The notes under the pieces: generated by a model
What the model saw: only the letters and a program-made list of their open reading frames with translations
Told to the model about the DNA's origin: nothing
Databases searched by the model: none
Assembly (NCBI RefSeq): GCF_000290615.1
Contig: NZ_ALAS01000205.1
Span: 78,486 to 142,485 of the forward strand
Length of the DNA stretch: 64,000 nt
Direction: 5' to 3'
From: Heyndrickxia coagulans DSM 1 = ATCC 7050
GTDB taxonomy: Bacteria; Bacillota; Bacilli; Bacillales; Bacillaceae_C
Translations under genes and position numbers: made by a program
Shown: piece by piece, positions 39,034 to 47,734 of the stretch
How the letters are laid out: each line of letters opens with the position of its first letter
Position numbering within the stretch: position 1 is the stretch's first letter

Positions 39034-40116
39034 TTAAATTTTATGCTTGATTTTGTATACGTACGCCAAAATTTCCGCTACTGCTTTGAAAAACTGTTCC
39101 GGAATGCGTCCGCCAACTTCCACCTGCTCATAAAGTGCCCTCGCCAGCGGCCGGTTTTCCAGCATCACAATGTCATGCTCTTTTGCGACCGACTTAATTT
39201 TTTGAGCAAGGAAATCCGCCCCTTTTGCCACAACAATAGGCGCATCACTCTTTGCTTCATCATACCGGAGGCAGACGGCAAAATGCGTCGGGTTGGTAAT
39301 GACGACATCGGCATTCGGCACTTCCTGCATCATTCTCTGCATGGCCATTTCCCGTTGTTTTTGCCTGATTTTTGATTTAATCAGCGGGTCGCCCTCCATG
39401 TTTTTAAATTCTTCCTTGATTTCCTGTTTGGACATCCGGATATTTTTTTCAAAGTCAAAACGCTGGTACAAATAATCAAGAACGGCGAGCACAAACAGCG
39501 CAACGGAGGCGCTGATGCCGGTTATGACAGCGAGATGCCCGACTGCACCCAGCGTATCGCCCGCGCTTTTAAACGGCAGGCCTGAAATATCCTGGATGTT
39601 GGTCCAAATAACGTAAAAAGCGACGGCACCGACCACTGCCATTTTTAAAACGGATTTTAACAATTCCATAAGCGCCCGGATCGAAAAAATCCGTTTTAAT
39701 CCGGCGACGGGATTGATTTTGTTTATATTCGGTTTCAGCCCTTCGCCGGTAAAGAGGAGGCCGGTTTGGGCCACATTGCCGATCACGCCGGCCAAAAGGG
39801 CAACGGCCATGACTGGCAAAAGCATCGAAGCCAGCTGTTTCATGACGCCGGTCATCAATTTGCCAACGCTTTGCTCCGTGACATCCTGCAGCATGTATTT
39901 TGAAAAGGCCTGGCGGAAGAGCGCCATCATCGGGCTTCCGATCGAGGAGGCCCCGAAATACAAGAACAGAAACACCGCCAGAAGCATGACGGCCGTTACG
40001 ATATCCTGGCTTTTGGCCGTCTGCCCCTTTTTGCGGGCATCACGCCGTTTTTTCGGCGTTGCCTTTTCTGTTTTCTCCCCTGCGAAAAACTGCAAATCGA
40101 GTGAGAGGTGCTTCAA
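39034..40116 (-). CDS. flhB: Flagellar export switch protein FlhB
   Basis: Membrane export component that switches substrate specificity from rod/hook to filament. Four hydrophobic helices are followed by the cytosolic domain with the autocleavage site NPTH (in VVITNPTHFAV). The N terminus LSLDLQFFAGEKTEKATPKKR matches the family. A TTG start overlapping the fliR stop and six bases after GGGGGG gives 360 residues; the longer frame lies within fliR. Confidence 0.96.
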   Translation of the reverse strand: MKHLSLDLQFFAGEKTEKATPKKRRDARKKGQTAKSQDIVTAVMLLAVFLFLYFGASSIGSPMMALFRQAFSKYMLQDVTEQSVGKLMTGVMKQLASMLLPVMAVALLAGVIGNVAQTGLLFTGEGLKPNINKINPVAGLKRIFSIRALMELLKSVLKMAVVGAVAFYVIWTNIQDISGLPFKSAGDTLGAVGHLAVITGISASVALFVLAVLDYLYQRFDFEKNIRMSKQEIKEEFKNMEGDPLIKSKIRQKQREMAMQRMMQEVPNADVVITNPTHFAVCLRYDEAKSDAPIVVAKGADFLAQKIKSVAKEHDIVMLENRPLARALYEQVEVGGRIPEQFFKAVAEILAYVYKIKHKI

Positions 40117-40892
40117 ACGGATCCCCCCAACAGTGCCATACAATTCCGCATCGCAACAAACATCCATTCAAACAGATGTTCAACTGCAATATAAATCGTG
40201 CCCATTGCCACCGCCAGCGCGATCAAACTAACGGCAATTTTGACCGGAAAGCCGACTACAAAAATATTAAGCTGCGGCACGGTCCGGGCGATGATGCCGA
40301 GCGCAATGTCCGTTAAAAACAGGACGGCGACAACGGGTGCCGACATTTGAAAAGCGACGAGAAACACACGGGCCAAAAGTGTTGCCAAATATTTTGCAAG
40401 ATTGAAAGACCCGAGATGGATCCACGCCTGATCGAGCGGGATAAACGAATAGCTGTAATAAATCCCGTCCAAAAGCAGATGGTGCCCGTTCAGGGAAAGC
40501 AATAAAAGCAGCGCAAAACTGTACAAATATTCCCCGGTAAGCGGCGTTTGCGCCCCTGATTGCGGATCAATCACATTGGCCATGGAAAACCCTGCCTGAA
40601 AGTCGATAAACGTGCCGGCCAATTGCACGGCCGACAAAATGAAATAGGCTGTAAAGCCAAGCAGCAGGCCGACAAGTGCTTCCTTGATCATCAGCAAAAA
40701 ATAGGCACCGTCCATGGTGAACGGTTTGGCATGGATTGTGTACGTCACAAGGACGGACAAAAAGAAACCAAGGCCGATCCGGAACCGGGCCGGTACGCTC
40801 CTGTGGGAAAACAACGGCATCATGATAAAAAAAGTTGTGACCCTGATGAAAACGAGTAAAAATATGCTGAATGACGGAATCAGTTCATCCAT
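40113..40892 (-). CDS. fliR: Flagellar export protein FliR
   Basis: Integral membrane component of the FliPQR export gate. 259 residues with about six hydrophobic helices and the conserved FIDFQAGFSMANVIDPQSG. Its ribosome-binding site is weak (AGGTTA), and the start is three bases after the fliQ stop, so translation is probably coupled. Confidence 0.95.
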   Translation of the reverse strand: MDELIPSFSIFLLVFIRVTTFFIMMPLFSHRSVPARFRIGLGFFLSVLVTYTIHAKPFTMDGAYFLLMIKEALVGLLLGFTAYFILSAVQLAGTFIDFQAGFSMANVIDPQSGAQTPLTGEYLYSFALLLLLSLNGHHLLLDGIYYSYSFIPLDQAWIHLGSFNLAKYLATLLARVFLVAFQMSAPVVAVLFLTDIALGIIARTVPQLNIFVVGFPVKIAVSLIALAVAMGTIYIAVEHLFEWMFVAMRNCMALLGGSV

Positions 40893-40895
40893 GTG

Positions 40896-41165
40896 TTAAC
40901 CTATATATTGTGTTAAATTGGATAAAATTTCTTTTGTGTATGTAAGCATGTGGCTCAGCATCCACGGGCCAAGCAGTACGAGGCCGAGCAGCACCGCAAC
41001 AATTTTCGGGACAAATGCCAGCGTCTGTTCCTGGATTTGCGTTGCAGCCTGGAAGATGCTAACAATCATGCCGACGACAAGCGCAATCAACAAAAGCGGG
41101 CCGCAGACCATAAAGGTCACCATGATGCCTTTTTCGGCCAGTGAAATGACCATTTCCTCACTCAA
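40896..41165 (-). CDS. fliQ: Flagellar export protein FliQ
   Basis: Two-helix membrane component of the export gate; four copies per gate. GPLLLIALVVGMIVSIFQAATQIQEQTL is the family core. The TTG start lies five bases after AAGGTGA and yields 89 residues, the same as B. subtilis; the GTG nine bases upstream overlaps that site. Confidence 0.95.
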   Translation of the reverse strand: MSEEMVISLAEKGIMVTFMVCGPLLLIALVVGMIVSIFQAATQIQEQTLAFVPKIVAVLLGLVLLGPWMLSHMLTYTKEILSNLTQYIG

Positions 41166-41179
41166 TCCATTCACCTTCT

Positions 41180-41845
41180 TTAAAAACTTTCAAGCAGCGA
41201 CTTCACAACAAGATACCATCCGTCCACGAGCACAAACAATAAGATTTTAAAAGGCAGCGAGATCATCACAGGCGGCAGCATCATCATCCCCATGGACATC
41301 AGGACGCTTGCCACGACCATATCGATGACAAGAAAAGGAATGAAAATCATAAAGCCCATTTGAAAAGCCGTCTTTAATTCGCTGATCGTAAATGCCGGAA
41401 CAAGCGTTGTCATTGGAATATCCTGCACTGACTTTGGCTGCTTTTTATGGGCATAATCTAAAAACAGCTGCAAGTCTTTCTGCCGGGTCTGTTTCGCCAT
41501 AAATTCCTTAAACGGCTTCTGGGCTTTGTCATAAGCCTCTTCCAGCGTCACTTTATCATGGAACAACGGCGTGAGCGCCTGTTTGTTTACCTGTTGAAAC
41601 GTCGGGGCCATGATAAAAAACGTCAGAAACAGCGCAAGCCCTACGATCACCTGATTCGGCGGGGCTGTCTGCGTGCCGAGCGAAGTCCGGACAAAAGACA
41701 GGACAATGACAATCCGCGTAAAAGAAGTCAGCAGGATTAAAATACTCGGGGCCAATGAAAGAACAGTCATAAGCAAAAGGATTTTGACCGAAAGGGAAAC
41801 CGTATCGCCGGATGTGCTGCTTAATGTATTCAACAACTCATTCAT
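41180..41845 (-). CDS. fliP: Flagellar export protein FliP
   Basis: Core membrane protein of the export gate, five copies per apparatus. SFTRIVIVLSFVRTSLGTQTAPPNQVIVGLALFLTFFIM and the C-terminal MMMLPPVMISLPFKILLFVLVDGW are highly conserved. Length 221. The start overlaps the fliO stop by eight bases. Confidence 0.97.
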   Translation of the reverse strand: MNELLNTLSSTSGDTVSLSVKILLLMTVLSLAPSILILLTSFTRIVIVLSFVRTSLGTQTAPPNQVIVGLALFLTFFIMAPTFQQVNKQALTPLFHDKVTLEEAYDKAQKPFKEFMAKQTRQKDLQLFLDYAHKKQPKSVQDIPMTTLVPAFTISELKTAFQMGFMIFIPFLVIDMVVASVLMSMGMMMLPPVMISLPFKILLFVLVDGWYLVVKSLLESF

Positions 41846-42521
41846 CGTTCTGTTTCTCCTTCTCCCTTTGTTCCAATTCTTTCATCGCCTGCGCCCGCTC
41901 CTCCCTGATCGCGCTGATTTGCGATTTCAGCAAATGCCCGAACGGGGTTGCTTCTGTTTTTGCCCCGGTTTCCCTGTTTTTCACAGCTTTTATGAGCCTT
42001 GTCGCAATATCGCGCGGTTCCAGTTGCTGCTCGAGCTTTTTATTGTACTGGTCAACGAACTGCCTGACCTCTTCCTCGTCATCAATTTCTTTGACAAGCT
42101 GCACATCGTCCCCGACACCTAAAATAAGAATCCTGTCCCCCGCTTTTACAATTTGCAGCGACTTGTTCCCGCCCAAAGGCGTGCCGCCGAAATTCTGTAT
42201 CATTTTACTGCTTTGATAGGCACGGCTTCTTTTGTTGACAAATTTTAAAACAAAGTATAGTAGACAAATCACGAAAATAAGTGCGAGGATCATCCGCACA
42301 ATATCCCCGAAGGTTACCGCCGGATTTGCCGTTTCCGATTGTTTAGCCCCACTTTCGGATTTTCCGTCCGATTGTTTTTGGCACTGTTTCGGATGGTCGA
42401 TGCATTCTTTCACATTCCCGTTAAAAGAAGCCGCAAGGGCATTGCCGGGTGCCGGAAACCCGTACAACAGGTAAAGCAGAATTCCAAGCAGCACCAGCCC
42501 CTTCGTCACTTGGCTTTGCAA
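41838..42521 (-). CDS. fliO: Flagellar biosynthesis protein FliO (FliZ)
   Basis: Membrane chaperone for FliP assembly. It has an N-terminal signal-like helix (10-31) with an extracytoplasmic Cys-containing segment, a second helix (about 75-92) and a cytosolic FliO domain (GGTPLGGNKSLQIVKAGDRILILGVG). Length 227, close to the 219 of B. subtilis FliZ. TTG start with AAGGTGA seven bases upstream. Confidence 0.93.
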   Translation of the reverse strand: MQSQVTKGLVLLGILLYLLYGFPAPGNALAASFNGNVKECIDHPKQCQKQSDGKSESGAKQSETANPAVTFGDIVRMILALIFVICLLYFVLKFVNKRSRAYQSSKMIQNFGGTPLGGNKSLQIVKAGDRILILGVGDDVQLVKEIDDEEEVRQFVDQYNKKLEQQLEPRDIATRLIKAVKNRETGAKTEATPFGHLLKSQISAIREERAQAMKELEQREKEKQNDE

Positions 42522-42545
42522 ATCACTGTCACCTTCCTGGCATCG

Positions 42546-42908
42546 TCAGCCGAGCGTTTTTTGGATGGCCTCGATCACACGGTCAGCCTGGAACGGTTTG
42601 ACGATAAAATCTTTTGCGCCGGCCTGGATGGCATCAATAACCATCGCCTGCTGGCCCATTGCCGAGCACATGATGACTTTTGCATCCGGGTCGATTTTTT
42701 TAATCTCCTTCAGTGCGCAGATCCCGTCCACTTCCGGCATTGTAATATCCATTGTCACAAGATCCGGCCGGTGTTCCTTATACTTTTCAATTGCTTGTGC
42801 GCCGTCTGCCGCTTCAGCGACAACGTCATATCCGTTTTTTGTCAGAATGTCTTTAATCATCATGCGCATAAACGCAGCGTCATCTACAATCAATATTTTC
42901 TTTGCCAT
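42546..42908 (-). CDS. cheY: Chemotaxis response regulator CheY
   Basis: Single-domain receiver that on phosphorylation binds the flagellar switch (in B. subtilis CheY-P promotes CCW rotation and smooth swimming). The acidic pocket (VDDAAFMR), phosphoacceptor Asp54 in TMDITMPEVDG and Lys in FIVKPF are intact. Length 120. It lies between fliY and fliO as in B. subtilis. Confidence 0.97.
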   Translation of the reverse strand: MAKKILIVDDAAFMRMMIKDILTKNGYDVVAEAADGAQAIEKYKEHRPDLVTMDITMPEVDGICALKEIKKIDPDAKVIMCSAMGQQAMVIDAIQAGAKDFIVKPFQADRVIEAIQKTLG

Positions 42909-42923
42909 TTGAATCTTCCCCCA

Positions 42924-44042
42924 TTATCTCAGTTTTTTCAGCCGGTCTTTCTGGCTCACAATATCTGTCACACGCACACCGAAGTTCTCATCAATCACAA
43001 CCACTTCCCCGATGGCGATTAACTGATGGTTGATGAGAATATCCACGGGTTCTCCGGCAAGCTTGTCCAGTTCTACAATGGAGCCTGCGCCCATTTCAAG
43101 AATTTCCCTTACTGTTTTCGATGTCCTGCCCAATTCAACGGTCACTTCAAGCGGAATGTCAAGGAGCATGTCCAGATTTTTCGTTTCCACGCGCGGCGCT
43201 GTTTCTTCAAAACTCGTAAAAACAGCCGGCTGCACATTTTGGTGCGTCTCCTGTTTTTCAGCATTTTGAGCAGGCTCAGCCGGTTTTTCCGCAGCATGGC
43301 CTCGTACATTTTGATCCGGCTGCTTTTCCCCCTCTTTTTTCCAGGCTTCCGCGGGTTGTTCCGGATGGATGAGATCACTGACCAGTTTTTTTGCAAACGA
43401 AAGCGGCAACAGCTGCATGATCTGCGAATCGATTAATGACCCGATCATAATCCGGAACGAGACTTTTACAAGCAAATCCTGATCCGGGAGCTTATCCGTG
43501 CCTTCTCCTTCCAAAATATTTAAAAGTGAAACGGCCGGCGGAGAAATATCGATTCTTTTATTAAAAATCGTAGACATCGAGGTGGCGGCAGACCCCATCA
43601 TCTGATTCATCGCTTCCTGTACCGCGCTCAAATGGATCTCATCCAGTTCGCTGCTCGGATTTTCGCCGGTTCCACCCAGCATCAAGTCGGCAATAATAGC
43701 GGCATCAGATTGTTTGATGACGAGCACATTCACGCCGGAAAAGCCCTCCGTGTATTTCACCTGAATGGCCACGTAGGGATGTGGAAATTCATCCGCCAGT
43801 TTGTCGTGCCGGACAATGCTGACCTCAGGCGTTGTAATTTCAACTTTTTGTGAAAGCAGGGTGGACAATGCCGTCGCAGAGCTCCCGAACGAAATATTTC
43901 CAATTTCCCCAAGCGCATCCCTTTCCATGGAATCGAGATAATCTTCCACATGGAGGGCATCTTTGGCGCTTGCGTCTTCCAGATTTGCAGTGCCGTTAAG
44001 AAGGGCATCAATTTCTTCTTGCGACAGCATATCATCGCTCAT
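42924..44042 (-). CDS. fliY: Flagellar switch protein and CheY-P phosphatase FliY
   Basis: C-ring component with FliN-like C terminus and CheC-like middle. The N terminus LSQEEIDALLNG resembles the CheY-P-binding peptide; CheC active-site copies are EIGNISFGSSATALS near 46 and VQEAMNQMMGSAATSMS near 150; a Gln/Glu/Pro-rich linker (about 225-285) leads to the SpoA/FliN domain (LDIPLEVTVELGRTSKTVREILEM). Length 372. It overlaps the fliM 3' end. Confidence 0.96.
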   Translation of the reverse strand: MSDDMLSQEEIDALLNGTANLEDASAKDALHVEDYLDSMERDALGEIGNISFGSSATALSTLLSQKVEITTPEVSIVRHDKLADEFPHPYVAIQVKYTEGFSGVNVLVIKQSDAAIIADLMLGGTGENPSSELDEIHLSAVQEAMNQMMGSAATSMSTIFNKRIDISPPAVSLLNILEGEGTDKLPDQDLLVKVSFRIMIGSLIDSQIMQLLPLSFAKKLVSDLIHPEQPAEAWKKEGEKQPDQNVRGHAAEKPAEPAQNAEKQETHQNVQPAVFTSFEETAPRVETKNLDMLLDIPLEVTVELGRTSKTVREILEMGAGSIVELDKLAGEPVDILINHQLIAIGEVVVIDENFGVRVTDIVSQKDRLKKLR

Positions 44043-45033
44043 ACTTTTCTTCTTCCCCTTCCTCTATGATATCCAGGATTTGGACAGCCATTTTAGTGCC
44101 TTGCTTGCCTGGCTGCCCGATGAATTTCGGAATTTTATCCACCTTGACAACCAACGGCTCTTCAATGGTTTGGTTCAGCCGTATACAGTCGCCAATTTCT
44201 AAATTCAGAAAGTCTTCAATTTTTATCGTTGCCGTCCCCAGTTCGGCGGTGAGCGGCACTTTTGCCTCCTTGATGCCTTCTTCGAGCAGGCGGATATTGT
44301 CCGGATCCGGTTCCTTTCCGGCGTGCTGCATCCAATAATGCCCGGACAATTTCGGCATCATCGGGTCAAGCACCACTTGCGGCAGGCATAAATTGATCAT
44401 GCCGTTTGTATCGCCGATGGTCGTGTTGAGAGAAATAACGACCACGGTTTCATTCGGAGAAATCATCTGCAGAAACTGCGGATTGACTTCCAGTTCAGTC
44501 AGAAAGGGATTGATTTCGATGATCTCACTCCACGCTTCCTTTAACTGGTCGATGGTCTGGTCAAAAATTCTCGTCATGATTTTCTTTTCAATCTCAGTGA
44601 GTTTGTCAATTTTATTGATGCTTTCCCCGTACCCTCCCAGCACTCGATCCATCATCGTGTAGGCAATGTTCGGGTTAATTTCCATAATAATATTCCCGTC
44701 AAGCGGGGGAACTTCATAAGCCGTCAGAAGGGTCATTTTCGGTATCGAACGGATAAATTCCTCATACGGAATCTGGTCAGCCGATGCAACCGAAATCTGC
44801 ACGTAAGTCCGGAGCTGGGCAGATAAAAAGGTTGTGAGAATCCTTGAGAAGTTTTCATGAATTCTTGTCAGGCTTCTGATCTGGTCTTTTGAAAACCGGA
44901 GCGCCCGCTTGAAATCATATACTTTGACTTTCCGGGTTTCCTCTTTTTTTATTTCCTCCGCATTCATTTCCCCCGTTGACAGGGCGGATAGCAGCGCATC
45001 AATTTCAGACTGCGATAAAATATCTTCCGGCAA
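44032..45033 (-). CDS. fliM: Flagellar motor switch protein FliM
   Basis: C-ring component that binds CheY-P and transmits the switching signal. The N-terminal CheY-binding motif DILSQSEIDALLSAL is followed by the CheC-like middle domain and a SpoA C terminus. The ORF runs further upstream, but the TTG at 45033 with GGGGGTGG upstream gives 333 residues (332 in B. subtilis) and starts right before that motif. Confidence 0.95.
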   Translation of the reverse strand: MPEDILSQSEIDALLSALSTGEMNAEEIKKEETRKVKVYDFKRALRFSKDQIRSLTRIHENFSRILTTFLSAQLRTYVQISVASADQIPYEEFIRSIPKMTLLTAYEVPPLDGNIIMEINPNIAYTMMDRVLGGYGESINKIDKLTEIEKKIMTRIFDQTIDQLKEAWSEIIEINPFLTELEVNPQFLQMISPNETVVVISLNTTIGDTNGMINLCLPQVVLDPMMPKLSGHYWMQHAGKEPDPDNIRLLEEGIKEAKVPLTAELGTATIKIEDFLNLEIGDCIRLNQTIEEPLVVKVDKIPKFIGQPGKQGTKMAVQILDIIEEGEEEKYER

Positions 45034-45138
45034 CTTTATCCACCCCCTTTGTATACATACAGGCACAGGGGCCGGACTGCCTGCTGCGGCACTGCCTTTT
45101 TGCTGCAATCTGCCCTTGATCCGGCAGGCGGCATACTT

Positions 45139-45561
45139 TTATTGGATAACAAAGGAAGTAATATATACATTTACAACTTCGCCGTCCTGCATCATTTTAT
45201 TTAACCGGTTTTTTATGTCTGTTTTAAACTTTTGCTTCCCCTGCTCAGATTGCAAATCCCGCATGTTCATATTTGACAGCTCGTCAATCATGATGTCTTT
45301 GATTTGGAAATCTCTTTTTGTCAGTTCTTCTTTTGCTTTCTTATCGTTTCCTTCAATTTTGATGGCAATCTGGACAATGTGGTTGTCTTTCAGATTGGTT
45401 GTCATCGTGTCAATGTCAACGGAAGAGTCGACAACTTCATCTATATTTGGCCCTGTTGCGTTTGTTGCTTCGTTCGACTTATAAATGACGCCAATGGTGA
45501 TGATGCCGGCCAGTAAAATGACGGAAATCATCACAAGCATGATCCGCACCATTTTATTCAT
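45139..45561 (-). CDS. fliL: Flagellar basal body-associated protein FliL
   Basis: Single-pass membrane protein near the stator, supporting motor torque. One N-terminal helix (7-26) and a periplasmic-side FliL domain ending with VVNVYITSFVIQ. Length 140. Its ATG overlaps the swrD stop. The 105 bases between it and fliM contain no gene. Confidence 0.95.
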   Translation of the reverse strand: MNKMVRIMLVMISVILLAGIITIGVIYKSNEATNATGPNIDEVVDSSVDIDTMTTNLKDNHIVQIAIKIEGNDKKAKEELTKRDFQIKDIMIDELSNMNMRDLQSEQGKQKFKTDIKNRLNKMMQDGEVVNVYITSFVIQ

Positions 45562-45773
45562 TCCGGCCCCTCCTCCCCGGCATTTCTTCCAAGCAAAGAA
45601 ACAGCCCGGAAAAAGGCGGTCACTTTTTGCTCGATTTCTTTGCTCGACTCCCTGACAATATAGGCGTGGCCGTTTGTCAGGATGATTCTTGTATCCGGCA
45701 TGCTTTCCACCGTTTCAATATGAATGGCGTTAATCCAGAATGCCCTGCCGTTTAATTTTGTCACTTCAATCAC
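45558..45773 (-). CDS. swrD: FlbD family motility protein SwrD
   Basis: Small protein (71 aa) of the FlbD family, required in B. subtilis for full flagellar motor power and swarming. MIEVTKLNGRAFWINAIHIETVESMPDT is the family pattern. The GTG start has no recognisable Shine-Dalgarno, so expression may rely on coupling with flgE, whose stop is 40 bases upstream. Confidence 0.9.
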   Translation of the reverse strand: MIEVTKLNGRAFWINAIHIETVESMPDTRIILTNGHAYIVRESSKEIEQKVTAFFRAVSLLGRNAGEEGPE

Positions 45774-45812
45774 ATTGTGCGGGCCGGGCGAAAAGCCCTG
45801 GCCCCCTTCCCC

Positions 45813-46592
45813 CTATCGTTTCAGATTGACAAGTTCCTGCAGAATTTCATCGGATGTCGTGATAATTCTTGTATTCGCCTGAAACCCGCGTTCTGCTACG
45901 ATCATATTCGTCAACTCTTCCGACAGGTCGACATTGGACATTTCAAGATAGCCGGATTTGATCGTGCCTGCACCCTTCTGTCCCGGCTGGCTTACACCCG
46001 GCTGGCTTACTGTCACCTGGCCCGCATTGGAATTCGCAGTGGTGTATAAATTGCCGCCGGCTTTTGTCAACCCGGCAGGATTCTGGAAAGTGGCAATGCT
46101 GATTATTCCGATTGTATTGCCATCCTGATCGGAAATGGTTCCATCCGTTGCGACCGAAAAGCTTTTTACATTTGCTTTAAGGGTGATTGCTTGTCCATTT
46201 GTGCCCAGCACAGCAAAACCTTCTGAATTAACGAGCCTTCTGTTATTATCAAAGTAAAAATTGCCGGCACGCGTATAATACGTGTCATTTCCATCCCGTA
46301 CCCTGAAGTATCCGTCCCCTGTAATCGCAAAGTCAAGGGGACGCCCCGTTGATTCCGGGCTTCCTGAAGTATCAACGGTATCAATTGAACCGATTTGGGA
46401 CCCAAGGCCAACCTGCTGGGCGCTTGTGCCGGGCGTAGCGCTGACCAGCGTCTGGCTGATTGCATCTTTAAATGTCACACGCCCTTTTTTGTACCCGTAA
46501 GTATTCACATTTGCGATGTTGTTTCCGATGGTATCAAGTTCTGTTTGAAAGTTTTTCATGCCGCTTACACCTGAATATAATGAACGTAACAT
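45813..46592 (-). CDS. flgE: Flagellar hook protein FlgE (FlgG-like)
   Basis: Structural hook protein (named flgG in older B. subtilis annotation). N-terminal rod/hook motif LRSLYSGVSGMKNFQTELDTIGNNIANVNTYGYKKGR and C-terminal VDLSEELTNMIVAERGFQANTRIITTSDEILQELVNLKR are complete; length 259. A short in-frame duplication gives VSQPGVSQPG near residue 200. ATG with GAGGGG upstream. Confidence 0.95.
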   Translation of the reverse strand: MLRSLYSGVSGMKNFQTELDTIGNNIANVNTYGYKKGRVTFKDAISQTLVSATPGTSAQQVGLGSQIGSIDTVDTSGSPESTGRPLDFAITGDGYFRVRDGNDTYYTRAGNFYFDNNRRLVNSEGFAVLGTNGQAITLKANVKSFSVATDGTISDQDGNTIGIISIATFQNPAGLTKAGGNLYTTANSNAGQVTVSQPGVSQPGQKGAGTIKSGYLEMSNVDLSEELTNMIVAERGFQANTRIITTSDEILQELVNLKR

Positions 46593-46619
46593 TGCATTAA
46601 CCCCTCTCCATTTTTGTTT

Positions 46620-47075
46620 TCAGCTGCGTCTGTCATTCGGCAGCTGCGGCCTTCCTTCCGGTCCGGCCGGTGATTCTAAAATGATGGCGCCGTTAATATT
46701 GCTGAAAATTTGGGAACCGGCTTCACTCCGGTCCATTGCAGTAATCACTGTTGCATTTTTTGCGCTGACGATCAGCGCGGCATCATCTGCCAGGACCAGT
46801 GTCTCATCCAGCCCTTTTTTCTTTGCCTCCGCCACCTTTGCGCTGATCTGTTTCCAGGTGGAATCGTCCAGTTCAATCCCCCGTTCCTGCATCCTTTCGC
46901 CGGCATGTTTGCTGATTTTTAATGCGGCTGGTTCAGACTGCCCGGACAATGCCTGCTGCAAATAATCCGAAAAATGGCCGGTTTGGTTTTTTCCTTCGCC
47001 GGATTCTCGCGTTCCATTAAGAGAACGCACAGGCGCGGTTCGCTGCAATGGAATGGACGGATAGGATTGATCCAT
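46620..47075 (-). CDS. TIGR02530-type flagellar operon protein, function unknown
   Basis: 151-residue protein matching the conserved but uncharacterised flagellar operon family (TIGR02530) found between flgD and flgE in many Firmicutes; I recall no equivalent at this place in B. subtilis 168. A variable N-terminal half is followed by a conserved block (LKISKHAGERMQERGIELDDSTW, LVLADDAALIVSAKNATVITAMDR). No signal peptide or membrane helix. ATG with AGGAAG upstream; 27 bases before flgE and 11 after flgD, so it is in the same transcript. A role in hook assembly is inferred from position only. Confidence 0.85.
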   Translation of the reverse strand: MDQSYPSIPLQRTAPVRSLNGTRESGEGKNQTGHFSDYLQQALSGQSEPAALKISKHAGERMQERGIELDDSTWKQISAKVAEAKKKGLDETLVLADDAALIVSAKNATVITAMDRSEAGSQIFSNINGAIILESPAGPEGRPQLPNDRRS

Positions 47076-47086
47076 TCAATCACTTC

Positions 47087-47725
47087 CTAGTTTGCAATTT
47101 TCGTAAGCTGCCCGCTTGCGGCTTTTTTCCCGTTGTCAAGTGTAAAAACCAGGCTGCCGTTTTGGATGGCAACGGTACTGACCGAAGCTGTTTCTTCTTC
47201 TCCTGCATCATTTGTATAGGTCACTTTTTTCCCAATTAAATAGCTTGCCTGAATCAGTGCTGCTTCATTTGAAGTGCTGCTGTCTATCCCTGTCATATCG
47301 GAAAAACTGATTTTCGTCCCGTCATCCAGGGTGAAGGTGGCCGCATTGTCATCACCGAATGAAATGCCGGTAATCGTCCCGGTTCCCGACTTAATGGATG
47401 CCGTCCCGTCATCAGCTGTTTCGGTTTTTTTCCAGGAAACCGTTCTCCCGATATATTGTGTATACGCAATTTGCTGCGATTGCTGCGAAAGTTTGATCAG
47501 GTTGTCGATATCGTCTTTCAAATTCGTCATTTGCTCCAATGAGGAGAACTGCGCCATTTGCGATACAAATTGCGTGTCGTCCATCGGGTTGGTCGGGTCC
47601 TGGTTTTGAAGCTGGGCAATCAATATTTTCAAAAAAGCATTTTTATCCAGCGTCTTGCTTCCCGTACGCGTGCCGGAAGCTGTATTTTGATTGCTCAACA
47701 GCAGGCTCGGGTCAATAGAAGTCAT
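47087..47725 (-). CDS. flgD: Flagellar hook-capping protein FlgD
   Basis: Scaffold for hook subunit polymerisation (YlxG/FlgD). The conserved N-terminal KTLDKNAFLKILIAQLQNQDPTNPMDDTQFVSQMAQFSSLEQ is intact; the C-terminal half repeats a beta-rich pattern. ATG at 47725 with AGGTG six bases upstream gives 212 residues. Its start is ten bases from the fliK stop. Confidence 0.95.
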   Translation of the reverse strand: MTSIDPSLLLSNQNTASGTRTGSKTLDKNAFLKILIAQLQNQDPTNPMDDTQFVSQMAQFSSLEQMTNLKDDIDNLIKLSQQSQQIAYTQYIGRTVSWKKTETADDGTASIKSGTGTITGISFGDDNAATFTLDDGTKISFSDMTGIDSSTSNEAALIQASYLIGKKVTYTNDAGEEETASVSTVAIQNGSLVFTLDNGKKAASGQLTKIAN

Positions 47726-47734
47726 GTCATTCAC

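Noticed and set aside
36960..42521. Export genes considered as a virulence type III secretion system
   Set aside because: Gene content, order and neighbours are those of the Bacillus flagellar export apparatus, with flgB, fliK, flgE and sigD in the same operon.
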